A program made the position numbers and the translations under genes. From Doris montereyensis (Eukaryota > Mollusca > Gastropoda > Nudibranchia > Dorididae), in assembly GCA_037039925.1 (NCBI GenBank), contig JAXRKP010002068.1, positions 5,001-69,000 of the forward strand: a stretch of DNA of 64,000 nucleotides, given 5' to 3'. Under the pieces are notes generated by a model. The model did not search any database. It was not told the DNA's origin and saw only the letters and a program-made list of their open reading frames with translations. Below, one piece after another: positions 45,621 through 57,753 of the stretch. Every line of letters begins with the position of its first letter. Position 1 is the stretch's first letter.

Positions 45621-45836
45621 TAGAGAGAATGGGAAACAAGAATGAACAAACAAGATAACTATCAGACTAGATCCATATCTCACTGGGTCTAGAAAGAAGA
45701 AATGGTAGAGAATGAATGAAAGGGAAGTATTAATCTAGGCAAAAATTTACACTGAAGGTGCGAAATGTATACAAATTACAAATATATCGATGCAATAAGG
45801 AACAGAGTAAACAACTTGTCTTAAGTTTAAAAAAAT

Positions 45837-45843
<7 letters not shown>

Positions 45844-45900
<57 letters not shown>
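45844..45900. repeat. (TA)n microsatellite
   Basis: About 57 bp of TA dinucleotides directly adjoining the long GA tract. Confidence 0.97.
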
Positions 45901-47165
<1,265 letters not shown>

Positions 47166-47212
47166 CTTTCTTTCTTTATATAAGTTCCCATTCTACCTTT
47201 CGGTGTATGGGT

Positions 47213-47757
47213 TCAGAAGCCCGAGATGATCTTTCTCCAGGATGCCCTGTACAGGCATTTTCTGTTTCCTTCCAAAAAGGTTAAATTTCTATGCTTCAAT
47301 GTCTCTTTTATATCTTCTTCCCACTTTCTCTGAGGTCTACCTTTTGGTCTTTTACCTTGGACACTGTATACTGATTTAGCTATTCTATTGTCATTCATTC
47401 TCTTTACATGCCCAAACCATCTCAATTGATTTGTTTCTATCTTAGTTTTTATGCCATCTGCTTTGGTTTGATCTTTTATTGTTGTGTTTCTGATTTTGTC
47501 TCTTTTACTTCTCCCTACTACTCTTCTTAAATATTTCATTTCAGCTGCCTGTACTCTACTGTATTCTCTACTGTCTAAGGTCCAGGTTTCGCTGCCATAG
47601 AAAGAGAAGGACAATCAACTATGTGGTATACTGCCCTTTTGATTTTTGTGGACAATTCTTGCTTACCTACAAATGCCTTTCCTAGGTTATATATTGCACT
47701 TGCCTCTTTGATTCTCTGGCTGATTTCTTCTCTTAGTTTTCCCTCGGAGTTAATCAT
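47213..47757 (-). pseudogene. RTE-like LINE ORF C-terminus (copy F)
   Basis: A 133-codon frame contains GSETWTLDSREYSRVQAAEM, KADGIKTKIETNQLRWFGHV and a basic KRPKGRPQRKWEEDIKETL tail, ending in ASWRKIISGF. This is the most complete C-terminus of the family here. A second frame (47575-47757) covers the segment just upstream. Confidence 0.85.
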
Positions 47758-47993
47758 TACTCATAGGTAATCGTGTTCTAAATTCTCCGTGCCCGATTTA
47801 AGATTTTGTGTTTTAGCTTCCTAGCTACTAGCATCGTTTTGGTTTTTTTGCATTTACTCTCATTCCTCTTTTATTTACTTCATTGTTGATAATACTGATA
47901 TTCGACTGATGGTCACTTTCTGCTTTTCCAAACAGAACTAAATCATCGGCAAATGAAAGCGTTGATACTTTAATGGTTTGAGCTTTCACATAC

Positions 47994-48642
47994 CTACATC
48001 TTTTTTTTCCTATTTGAGGATGCCTTTGCGACCGAATCCATAAATGTGATAAACAAAACAGAACTTAGGCTACAACCCTGTTTTACTCCTATACCTACTT
48101 CAAATTTTGTTGACTTGTTTCCAGATACTCTCATTGCACATGTCGGTTTATTGTAAAAACTTTTAACGTCTTGTATTAACTTTTGCTCGACATTGTGTTC
48201 TTTTAAGGAATGCCATAGTTCGTCCCTCCTGAGAGTGTCAAACACCTTTTCTAAATCTATAAAACATAGGTGCAAGTCAATGTTTCTCTCAAGGAATTTT
48301 TCTATTATTTGTCTTGGTTTTAAGAATTTCTGGATAAACTTGATATGATCCTGATGCTTTTCCTAATTTCACTTTTCTTATAGCTATTTGGATTTCTTCC
48401 ATTGATATATCTACATCTTCAACTGTCTCCTCTGGATTATTTGTTACTCTTAGTAATTGATCTTTAATCCTTGTTTCATACGTTCTGGAGGGATTATGTA
48501 ATTGGTGAAAATGTTTTCCCCACTTTTCCATGATTTCGTTGTCTTCTTTCATTATTTCTCCTTTGGCATTCTTAACTTGTCGTATTGGGCATGCTTTGGT
48601 GTTTCTCATGCTCTTCATTGATTTCCTTGATACCTTTCCCAT
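47994..48642 (-). pseudogene. RTE-like LINE reverse transcriptase (copy F), fingers deleted
   Basis: The frame at 48289-48642 gives the pre-RT region (NPEETVEDVDISMEEIQIAI, KLGKASGSYQVYPEIL). The frame at 47994-48275 gives the palm (LHLCFIDLEKVFDTLRRDEL, then GVKQGCSLSSVLFITFMDS). About 290 bp between them is missing, including the NYRGISLL and FRPGRS motifs. The FADD box lies just downstream near 47945. Confidence 0.82.
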
Positions 48643-48668
48643 TGTTTGTATTTTGCTTTCCTCACTTC

Positions 48669-49112
48669 CTATTTGGCAAAAGTACTTTTATTCACGTAAT
48701 CTATCTTATCCCTTGGTCTCTTTGTTTGCAAGTATTTCTTCCAGGCATCCTTCTTTTCTTTGATCTTAGTTTTGACATTCTCATTCCACCATGCCGTTCT
48801 TTTCCTATCTACTTTTATTTGTTTCCTACCACAGACCTCTTGGGTACAAGTGAGGAGTGTTTCTTTATACATCTGCCACTTTTCTTCTATTGTGCTACCA
48901 TTCAGATCCATCTGTCTTTCACTGATACATCTTTTTATCCTAGATTGGTATACCTGTTTTACTATTGGTTTATTTAGTTCCTCTATGTTGAGTTTAGTAG
49001 CATTCTTCTCTTTCCTTTTCTGTTTGTTTTCCTCAGTCAGTAATCTCATTTTGGCAATCGCTAAGCGATGATCACTAAATATTACCGCTCCTCTGTTTAC
49101 TCTTGCATCCAA
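48669..49112 (-). pseudogene. RTE-like LINE endonuclease end and linker (copy F)
   Basis: The 147-codon frame opens with ARVNRGAVIFSDHRLAIAKM, the terminal histidine motif of the endonuclease. It continues through the basic linker (EENKQKRKEKNATKLNIEEL, RTAWWNENVKTKIKEKKDAW, KKYLQTKRPRDKIDYVNKST). This is the best preserved copy of the linker in the window. Confidence 0.85.
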
Positions 49113-49401
49113 TGTAGTGTAAAAAGGGTGCTGCTAACTATTATGTAGTCTATCATTGACTTTTCACACCTGTCTTCATTTAGTGTTGTATATTTGTGGA
49201 TATCTTTATGAGGAAAAAAGGTCTTGGCTATTTTCATGTTATTCTTTAGACAAAAATCTATTACTCTCACTCATTTTGGAGAAGTTGTTGTCTCTCCTTC
49301 TTTACCTATTACTTCTCCTAACGTTTCTACACTGTTGCCTACTCAAGCGCTTAAATCTCCTAAAACGATTAGTTCCTGTTTGTGTTTAAAATTCTCTGCA
49401 G

Positions 49402-49722
49402 CTATTTGTGGATATCTTTATGAGGAAAAAAGGTCTTTTCTTCTTTAGTTGCGTCCTCGTTTGGTCCATAAGCTATTAATGCTTTAATTTCTCTTCCTTT
49501 TGGTTTATTATTTACCTCTAATAGCCTTCGGCTTATAAATTTCCAACTTTCTTGTAGCTTTTCATGCGTTTTATGCACAAGGAGACCTACTCCTGCTCTA
49601 GCTCTATCTTTGACATCTACTCCTGAGAAGATAAAAATATGATTCGGTCCTACATTTTCTATTCCTTGTCCTTTTTTCTTTGTTTCTGTAATGGCCAAAA
49701 TATCTACTTTGAATTTTTCCAT
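49402..49722 (-). pseudogene. RTE-like LINE endonuclease (copy F) with a templated patch
   Basis: The frame begins EKFKVDILAITETKKKGQGI and continues through FSGVDVKDRARAGVGLLVHK and ALIAYGPNEDATKEEK. It then switches to FFPHKDIHK, a segment that normally lies about 65 codons further on. The cause is a ~32-bp sequence copied from 49193-49225. Downstream endonuclease sequence (49112-49400) continues in other frames. Confidence 0.82.
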
Positions 49723-50125
49723 TTCTTCAACTAATTCTAACTCTTTTCCATTTCCTGCCCTAACGTTCCTTGTTCCAAAAATTACAGTTTGTATTCGTTT
49801 TCAAGTTCATCTTCAAAAGATCAAGCTAGTTGTATTATATTTATTTCTCTGAATTTGTTTGATTTTGGATAAGCAGACGATTAGCCCACTGTACCCTAGG
49901 TAGGTGGTGGGGCTGCCACCGTGAGCCCCCCCTACCAGGCCTTGTTATTTTCTGTCAGGGTTAACTTCCTTAGCCTTTAGTCATTCAAGACCAGCATGCA
50001 AGGCAGCAGGTTGTTATTTTCTATCAGGGTTAACTCCCTTAGCCTTTGGTCAACCAAGACCGGCCTGCAAGGCAGCAGGAGACTCGTGGAGGGCGGGATC
50101 ATCTACTCCCCGTACAGGTGTTTAC

Positions 50126-50457
50126 GGTAATCTTCGTCTATCGACCGATAAATGTGTCATCTGTGATCTAAAATGTGTTTTGACTAATTTTGAATGAACA
50201 CAGTAAACATTGAAATCTTCAAACCAGTAACAAATATGCGTGTTTTGACACAGTGGTTGTCCGGTGATGCCAGCGGTTGGGGTTTCCTGAAGTTTTAAAT
50301 TTATCGAATTATAGCAAATCTATAATTTTAAAAAAGGGTCCATCTGTTTGCAGCACACAGTAAACTAGTGATTGCAGAGAGTTATAAGTTCTAGTTCTTT
50401 GCTCTGATCCGTATTTTAACCCATTATTGGGATAATCACGTATCTTAATACGGCATC
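50126..50457. other. Unassigned sequence
   Basis: Mixed sequence with no supportable gene, lying between LINE copy F and the ~200-bp repeats. Confidence 0.45.
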
Positions 50458-50992
50458 CAACCGACTAGATCTAGGTTAGAATGTCACCGCCCATCTGATG
50501 TCGCTCATCATCGATCGGTTGTCATTATTAATCCACTTATATCATCTAACGATCTTGCCATCCACACTATCAGAAGTAATAATTTGGGCCTATAAGGTAC
50601 AGAGATTGTATTTGAGGATGGTATTTCCATTTATAGAATCGGCATTTGTTTAAGATGTCTTTTTAACCGACTAGGTCTAGACGTAGGAAGAAAAACACCG
50701 CCAATCGGATTTCATTATCAATGCACATTATTATGATTTAAATATCTTGCCATCTATTTTATTAGAAGCAATAACTGTGAGATTTAAAGGCGCAGAGATT
50801 GTATTTGAGGGATGGTATTTCCATTTATAGGATCAGCATTTGTTTAATACGGTAATCAATCGACTAGGTCTACACGTAGAATGGAAACCACTGCCAAATA
50901 TGATTGCTCTCACCATCGATCGGGTGCCATTTTCAAACCACCTATACCATCTAAAGACATTGCCTTCTACTTCATTAGAGGTAAGAATTTGT
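50458..50992. repeat. Divergent ~200-bp tandem repeat, nearly 3 copies
   Basis: The markers CCGACTAGATCTAGG (50460), CCGACTAGGTCTAGACGTAGG (50669) and CGACTAGGTCTACACGTAGA (50862), plus GAGATTGTATTTGAGG (about 50603 and 50796), recur every 193-209 bp. The copies differ by substitutions and indels, so the array is old. Confidence 0.82.
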
Positions 50993-51216
50993 ATTTCAAA
51001 GAGGGTTTTTAACAGTTACTTGATATGTTGTGTTTATTTTGACTATGAACCGAACATGTGACTGTGAGGTGAACACTTTTCTCAATGAATTTGATGGCTT
51101 TCTTTTTCTGATGCAATTCATTTTAATCTACCACTGTCTGTATTTGGGAGAAAGAAGTCTATTTTCAATTCGATTTGTATAAATTTTATTTTTAAAATGT
51201 TTTCTTTTCTCTCAGC

Positions 51217-51424
51217 CGCTGTGACGACAAGAACAATTATGGCTTTGGATTCGACTTCACCCACGATGACTGGTCTTTGGGACAACATTAAGGCTCTCTA
51301 TAAAGACACACTGCAGTGGAGGGACACGTCATATAACTTGTTAAGGTGCTTCATGGCTCGGCTGGTGTGGAGCTGGTACGGCTGTATACTTTTGAGGCAG
51401 ATGTGTAAAAAAGAAACCGGCTGA
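51217..51424 (+). CDS. Candidate exon, unrecognised (weak)
   Basis: TTTTCTTTTCTCTCAG at 51201-51216 is a good polypyrimidine tract and 3' splice site. The frame after it stays open for 69 codons to TGA (51422-51424) and includes a hydrophobic stretch (LVWSWYGCILL). A different frame remains open from about 51421 to 51561 and, after a TAG, to about 51727. This could be a gene's terminal exon, a decayed exon or chance. I recognise no domain and there is no partner exon in view. Confidence 0.2.
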
Positions 51425-52234
51425 ATTTGGCCGTCAAGAGATGCTTCTATGCATTTCAGTCTTGCTCTAGCAATACCCAGAGACAAAGGCACCAAGCCGT
51501 ATCTTGTCTACGAGAAGACTTCGTATTTCAACCCACAGGGAGATCTGCAACTTAGACATTTACCAGCTGTAGCACTTCTGGTGCTGAGTTACCAAGCACA
51601 TCTATGTCTCTTCAGGAAATGATGGTATCTGCTAATGAAGTCATTTCTGTTTCAGAGGGATACCTAACTAGGTACATCTCTGATTTTCAATACCTAGGCC
51701 TGATCACGTGTCTCCCAAAATACTGAAGCAAAGGATTATCTCTCATTCTTAAACAGTTAAACAGGCGTTCAGCTCTCAAAACTATCTCATATAGATATGA
51801 GAAATGCTGCGCACTGTCAAGGGACTGTCACCGCAACTGAGGCAGAGCCTATTGGAACAGACCTAGGCGATTCCCATGAGCATTTGCGCATGTAAAAAAA
51901 ACCTTTGTGCTTGGAAGTTGCAAAAAAACCCAGGACATTTCGGCTGCCACCCTGGCAAAAAATCAATTCCTACCAACAAGGCCCGTCTAGAAATGTTGGC
52001 CATGTTATAGGTTCAGACCTCTCGATGGATGAAGTCGGCCCTTGATCCTAAATTTATATTTCATTATTTGTATAATTTTGCTTATTGTAGCCAGTTTAAT
52101 TTTTCTCTTGCAACCCAGCATTTTTTTTCTTGTTTAAATTATATTTAATTACTGTAGTGTTACATGTACAGTTAAATTATTTAAGAGTTGTCTTTATGCC
52201 TTTTAGTTTAAGCAATCTTTTAGGGCCTATATGT
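51425..52234. other. Unassigned sequence downstream of the candidate exon
   Basis: This stretch contains the shifted open frames noted for the candidate exon, then A/T-rich sequence. I see no repeat family or RNA gene. Confidence 0.4.
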
Positions 52235-52500
52235 AAAGTTCTTTCAAGGCTCATAGAGCCGGTGCTTATCCCCGTTTCAATAGCGTGGAGTGGAATAGGT
52301 GACGATAATCACCTCCTGGCCAGGACGCTAGTCTGACGCAGTTGTTACTCCCAAACTAGCGCTTGTACCATTTGCACCTGGATAAAGTGGGGATAATGCG
52401 TGTTAAGGGGTGTTTTTCCTAAGAAGAATGGAACTCGGGATTTCATGATTCCCTATCCGGTAGCCTAACTGCTCGGCCACCGACGCCACTATAAAGATGA
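52235..52500 (-). mobile_element. tRNA-derived SINE, family E (Ser/Leu-tRNA-like head)
   Basis: On the minus strand GTGGCGTCGGTGGCCGAGCA then GTTAGGC forms an A box of the Ser/Leu tRNA type. CCCGAGTTCCATTC, a B-box-like sequence, follows about 25-40 bp later. A ~190-bp body ends in GAGCCTTGAAAGAACTTTAC. It is not a functional tRNA because the stems do not close. Only one copy is seen. Confidence 0.7.
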
Positions 52501-53457
52501 GGTTTAAAATCACTTGCTTTACATCTAACTTGCAAATTTATGTTCATTTTCTTTATGGCGTGCTAAAGATTAAATTTATGATGTGTGTTTGAATTGAATT
52601 ATTTGTGCTAACTATTTTTACATTCTCAGTTAATTAACAATAAGCATGTGTGGTTGGTAAGTGTCTTCATTATTGTCACACGTCTTTCATCTTGCTGTCT
52701 CCTCTATGCATTTGGTGGATGGGTAGAATCTAAGGAAGCCAACAGTTCATAATTGAATATTGTAATATATCAATTGATGTTTCTTTTAAGCATGTTCATT
52801 CATATTACATTTGTACTAACATACCACTGGATGACTTATTTCCTCAGTTGGAGTTAAGTGAATCATGGCTGGTAAAATGGCTGTGTGACTTCTTTCAACT
52901 CTATTCCTAAGGACGATTCACCCTGTGGCAGAGATTGACTTAGATAAATACTTAATCTTGGATGATTGGATTTTTTTTTAAATATTTTGATTACAAAAAT
53001 GTTTTTCAATAAAATTTGTTTAAAACATTAAGTTAAGGATTTTGTTAAATTACTGGGCATGTTTTCTCATCACCGTCTGAATAAGTGCCTTGGTGTTAAT
53101 TGTGGAATTGGATAGTTCCTTTGAAATAATGCATTCATGCAACTAATATTGTATTGTTGAGTTTGAAATTCTTATTAGTAAAAATTAATTATAATTTTTT
53201 TTCAACAAGACAAACTCTGTTTTATCTGAAATGGAAACATACCTCCGAATACCTTCCTCGGCTATTTACAGAGCAATTCGGGCAAATCAACAAATCTCTC
53301 AACAACAAAAAAAGAAAACTTCTGTCGACAGAAAGAATTTGGCAGGCCCTTTCATTCCAGCCTCGAAAACATTTACCTTTGAGGACAGCTGTTCTTTTAT
53401 GATTGTATAACAGTTATTGTTAACAATTAAAATCAATTCAATTCACGGTTAGTTCTT
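52501..53457. other. Unassigned A/T-rich sequence
   Basis: An 82-codon open frame at 53154-53402 resembles no family I know. A CAATTCAATTCA string just before 53445 looks like a LINE or SINE tail, but no element could be attached to it. Confidence 0.45.
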
Positions 53458-53489
53458 TTCTTTCTTTCTTTATCAGTTCCGATTCTACC

Positions 53490-54060
53490 TTTTGGTGTAT
53501 GGGTTCAGATGCCCGAGATGATCTTTCTCCAAAATGCCCTGTCCTGGCATTTTCTGTATCCTTCAAAATGAATTAAATGTTTACGTTCAATGTGTCTTTA
53601 ATATCTTTTTTCAACTTCCCTCCGAGGTCTGCCTTTTGGTCTTTTACCTTGGGCTTTAGCACTGTATACTAATTTAACTATTCTATTGTCATTCATTCTC
53701 TTTACATGGGCAAACCATCTGAATTGATTTGTTTCTATCTTAGTTTCTATGCCATCTGCTTTGGTTTGATCTTTTATTGTTGTGTTTCTGATTTTGTCTC
53801 TTTTAGTTTACTCTACAACTCTTCTTAAATATTTCATTTCAGCTGTCTGTACTCTACTGTATTCTCTACTGTCTAAAGTCCAAGTTTCGCTGCCATAAAG
53901 GAGAGTAGGACAATAAACTGTATTGTATACTGCCCTTTTCATTTTTTGTTGACAATTCTTGCTTACCTATAAATGCCTTTCCTAGATGGTTATATATTGC
54001 ACTTGCCTTTTTGATTCTCTGGCTGATTTCTTCTCTTAGTTTTCGCTCTGAATTAATCAT
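53490..54060 (-). pseudogene. RTE-like LINE ORF C-terminus (copy G)
   Basis: The frame at 53866-54060 encodes the segment starting INSERKLREEISQRIKKASA and ending in a SYSPLWQRNLDF-type stretch after a frameshift. The AAEMKYLRRV and KADGIETKIETNQFRWF blocks follow in other frames to about 53500. It matches copies E, F, H and I. Confidence 0.75.
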
Positions 54061-54403
54061 TACTCATAGGTAATTGTAGCTTTGAACGTGTTCTAAATTC
54101 TCCCTGCTCAATTTAAGATTTTGTATTTTAGCTTCCTAGTTACTAGTATTGTTTTGGTTTTCTTTGGATTTATTCTCATTCCTCTTTTATTTAGTTATTG
54201 TTCATAATGTTGATATGCGACTGACGGTCACTTTCTGATTTTCCAAACAGAACTAAATCATCGGCATATGAAAGCATTGATACATTTACTGGTTTGAGCT
54301 TCCACATACCTACATTCATTTTCTTCATTTTTGATGATGCCTTTGCGACTGAATCCATCAATGTGATAAACTAAAAAGGATTTAGGCTACAACCCTGTAT
54401 TAC

Positions 54404-55075
54404 TCATATATCTACATCAAATTCTGCAGATACGTTTCCAGCTACTCTCACTGCACATGTTAGTTTATTGTAAAAACATTTAATGGCTTCAATTAAATTT
54501 TGATCTACATTGTGTTCTTTGAAGGAATGCCATAGTTCGTCCCTCCTCACAGTGTCAAACGCCTTTTCTAAGTCAATAAAACATAGGTGCAAGTCAATGT
54601 TTCTCTCAAGGAATGTTTTCTATTATTTGTCTAATTGTAAATATGTGGTCTTGTACACTTCTTCCTGGTCTAAATCCGCTCTGATGCTCTTCAATCTGAT
54701 CGTCTACTCTTTTCTTTAGTCTCATTTCCAGTATCCTGGCATATACTGGCTAATTAGTGATATCCCTCTATAATTTGAGCATTCCATAGTTGATCCTTTC
54801 TTATGTATTGGTACTACCGTTGCTTTTTCCCAGTCGTCTGGCACCTGTTTGGACTTCCATGCTTGTTGGCATATTGCATGTAGCAGTTTGTCTGCCTCTC
54901 TCCCTTGGTTTTCAATAATTTCTGGATAAACTTGATTCGCTCCTGGGGCTTTTCCTGATTTCACTTTTCTTATAGCTGTATGGATTTCTTCCATTGATAT
55001 ATCTACATCTTCAGCTGTCTCCTCTGGATTACTTGTTACTCTTAATAAATGATCTTTATTCCTTGTTTCATACAT
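54404..55075 (-). pseudogene. RTE-like LINE reverse transcriptase (copy G)
   Basis: A 117-codon frame (54722-55075) covers the fingers: KSGKAPGANQVYPEII, QQAWKSKQVPDDWEKATVVP, IHKKGSTMECSNYRGISLI. A second frame (54404-54592) covers the palm: HLCFIDLEKAFDTVRRDELW and KCFYNKLTCAVRVAGN. The FADD box, changed to YADD-like CATATG context, lies near 54258-54272. A deletion in the NYRGISLL-LEMR interval shifts the frame. Confidence 0.82.
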
Positions 55076-55794
55076 TCTGGAGGGATTGTGTAATTGGTAA
55101 AAATACTTTCTCTATGTGTCCATGATTTCGCTGTCTTCTGTCATTATTTCTCTTTTGACATTCTTAATTTGTCGTATTGGGCATGCTTCAGTCTTTCTCA
55201 TGCTCTTCATTGCCTCCCAGAAGGCCTTTTGCTTTCCTTTTGATAGCTTTTCTTGAGTCTTTGTCCAAACTCTTCCCATTGGTCCTGTTTTGCTTTCCTC
55301 ACTTCCTCTTTGGCAATAGTTCTTTTATTCATGTAATCTATCCTATCCTTTGATCTCTTTGTTTGCAAGTATTCCTTCCAGGCATCCTTCTTTTATTTGA
55401 TCTTAGTCTTGACATTCTTATTCCACCATGCTGTTCTTTTCCTTTTCTATCTGCTTTTTTGTTTCCTACCACAGACCTCTTCGGTACAACTGAGGAGTAT
55501 TTTTTTATACACCTGCCACTTTTCTTCTATTGTGCTATCATTCAGATCCATCTGTCTTTCACTGATAAATCTTTTTATCCTAGATTGGTATGCCTGTTTT
55601 ACTATTGGTTTATTTAGTTTCTCTATGTTGGTTTAGTAGCTTTCTTCTCTTTCCTTTTCTATTTGTTTTCCTCAGTCAGTGATCTCATTTCACTAAGTGA
55701 TGATCACTAAACTCTTTTCTGCTCCTCTGTTTACTCTTGCATCCAATGTTTGTAAAAAGGAACTGCGAACTATTATGTAGTCTATCATTGACTT

Positions 55795-56178
55795 TTAACA
55801 CCTGTCTTTATTTAGTGTTGTATATTTGTGGATATCTTTATGAGGAAAAAATAAGTTAGCTATTTTCATGTTATTCTTTAATTCTTTAGGCAAAAATCTA
55901 TTAGTCTCTCTCATTTGGAGAAGTTGTTGTCTCCCTTCGTTACCTATTACTTCTCCTGACGTTTCTACATTGTTGCTTACTCTAGCGTTTAAATCTCCTA
56001 ACACCATTAGTTCCTGTTTGAATTTAGGATTCTCTGCAGCTATTTGCAAATCATTTTCGAAGATATCTTTTTCTTCTTTAGTGGCGTGTTCGTTTGGTCC
56101 ATAAGCTATTAATAATTTAATACCTCGTCCTTTTGGTCTAATATTTATCTCTAGTAGCTTTTCATGACTTTTATGCAC
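55795..56178 (-). pseudogene. RTE-like LINE endonuclease (copy G)
   Basis: The 127-codon frame contains KLLIAYGPNEHATKEEKDIF, LMVLGDLNARVSNNVETSGE and NNMKIANLFFPHKDIHKYT. LxVLGDxNA is a core motif of AP-type endonucleases (metal and phosphate binding). This is the longest uninterrupted piece of the domain in the window. The upstream part (to about 56400) and the SDHR end are in other frames. Confidence 0.82.
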
Positions 56179-56561
56179 TAGGAGACCTAGTCCTGCTCTA
56201 GCTCTATCTTTGACATCTACTCCTGAGAAGATTAAAATATGATTCGGTCCTACATTTTCTATTCCTTTTTCTTTGTTTCTGTAATGGCCAAAATATATAT
56301 TTTTAATTTTTCCATTTCTTCAAGCTAATTCTAGCTCTTTTCTATTTATTGCCCGAACCTTCCATATTCCAAAATCACAGTCCGTGTTCGTTTCCAAGTT
56401 CGTCTTCCAAAGATCAAGCCGGTTATATTCCTTTACTTCTCTGAATCAGGTTGTTTTGGATAAGCAGGGGATTAGCCCGCTGTACCTAGGTAGATGATGG
56501 GGCTGCCACCTTGAGGCCCCCTACCAGGCCTTGTTATTTTCTGTCAGGGTTAACTTCCTTA

Positions 56562-57240
56562 GGGTAGAACCACACCGGCGTCGGGCCCGACGGTCAGACC
56601 CGACCCAACGTTTTTTTGCCGGCTGTGCCAACCATACCGCCAGCGGAACCCGACGGTCAGACAACACAGGCATTTGTACTTTGTAGAAAATGGCGTGTAG
56701 CAGGAGCAGAAAATTGTTGTTGTTACTGTGGCTAAGAAGAAGGATACGAACGCACAATAGTGACAATAGCTCATCAAAACGATTTTGGGTCCATCCCATA
56801 CAACAAAAGCGGAAATCATTTGGTGAGTTTCACCACCTATATCCTCTCTTGTGATGGCGGGTCTTTCTTGTTGTAAATAGACGATCGATGCTGTACGCAA
56901 AGAATCAATGCTTCGTCATCCATTGTCAACCGACCAAGTTCTGAGAAATGCATCCTCCAGTCCACCGCTTGAGATTGCAAAATGCTATTAATTGACATGT
57001 GGCTGGAAAAGGGATATAATTTGTATAGGAAAAACCTATAAAATTGTCTCCCATTTCGCCCGACGGACGGCGTGGAATGAACACGTTCTTCCTAAAAAGT
57101 CGGCTCCGGGACGTCGGGTTTCGGTATGGGTGGATCGTCGTTTTTTGTTACCTGACACTACTAATGAGCCGGGTTGCATTTTTTCCCACGGAAATATGTC
57201 CGGTCTGACCGTCGGGCCCGACGCCAGTGTGGGTCTACCC
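56562..57240. mobile_element. PIF/Harbinger-type non-autonomous DNA transposon (679 bp)
   Basis: The left end (GGGTAGAACCACACCGGCGT...) and right end (complement of GGGTAGACCCACACTGGCGT...) form terminal inverted repeats of about 38 bp with a few mismatches. TTA lies directly outside each end (56559-56561 and 57241-57243), the target duplication expected for PIF/Harbinger. The element interrupts the 5' UTR monomers of LINE copy G, and removing it with one TTA restores GGGTTAACTTCCTTAGCC. It retains only the start of a transposase-like frame. Confidence 0.85.
56690..56854 (+). pseudogene. Harbinger transposase N-terminal remnant
   Basis: A 54-codon frame contains SKRFWVHPIQQKRKSFGEFH then HLYPLL and a stop. 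An RRFWVxPI...R...GEFxxLxxEL motif is the usual start of animal PIF/Harbinger nucleases (HARBI1-like). Everything after it, including the DDE catalytic region, is absent. The identification agrees with the terminal repeats and TTA target site. Confidence 0.65.
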
Positions 57241-57309
57241 TTAGCCTTTAGTCATTCAAGACCAGCCTGCGAGGCAGCAAGCTGTTATTTTTTGTCAGGG
57301 TTAACTCCC

Positions 57310-57379
57310 TACCCACACCGGCGTCGGGCCCGACGGTCAGACCGGACATATTTCCGTGGGGAAAAAAATGCAACCCGGC
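57310..57379 (-). mobile_element. Second PIF/Harbinger terminal fragment (70 bp)
   Basis: ACCCACACCGGCGTCGGGCC and the next ~50 bp are the reverse complement of the right end of the element at 56562-57240, as far as GCAACCCGGCT. It interrupts the next 5' UTR monomer of LINE copy G after TTAACTCCCT, the same position as the first insertion. It has no partner end in view. Confidence 0.75.
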
Positions 57380-57753
57380 TTCAAGACTCTCTCACCATTA
57401 TTGCTAATAATGCAATCATATAACATTTTATTCACATCTTAATTTCAAATGATACGCTGCAGGCCTTTTTTCACACCATAGGCCTGACATCAACTGATCC
57501 GCAATGATTGCTTACATTAAGCATCGAATACAACACAGAATTTCAAGCAAGCCTAGGCTACTTAAGTAATGAGTTGTTATTGTCCGTTGTCACCGTTGTC
57601 AATAACAATAGCTTTAAAGTGCAAACACGTACCTGTAAGAAATAGACTACCAAAGAAAAAGGTTTCGACCTGGGTGTTTCAATGCCAAAAGCTAGCAGAT
57701 CTAAGGAGGGGGGGAGTTTCGGAACTGGGCAACCGGCGCAAAACGAAACATTA
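57380..57753. other. Unassigned sequence
   Basis: This sequence might be interior Harbinger sequence, but no transposase motif is visible. I see nothing else to annotate. Confidence 0.4.

Larger units (their letters stand above)
47166..50125 (-). mobile_element. RTE-like LINE copy F
   Basis: This minus-strand copy has the (GAAA)n tail at 47161-47180 (read as CTTTCTTTCTTT). The 5' UTR with two ~69-bp monomers lies at 49930-50112 and the 5' end near 50125. It is 2.96 kb, shorter than the 3.3-kb full length because about 290 bp of RT fingers is deleted near 48305. A weak flanking similarity (TTAATCCACG and GTAATCTTCG) may be an eroded target-site duplication. Confidence 0.9.
53458..57309 (-). 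mobile_element. RTE-like LINE copy G, interrupted in its 5' UTR
   Basis: This minus-strand copy has the tail at 53458-53475 (CTTTCTTTCTTT), the C-terminus near 53490-53890, the RT at 54250-55075, the linker at about 55260-55790 and the endonuclease at 55795-56400. Its 5' UTR monomers are at 56521-56561 and 57241-57309, separated by a PIF/Harbinger-type element. Its 5' end is replaced by a second fragment of that element at 57310. Confidence 0.88.
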
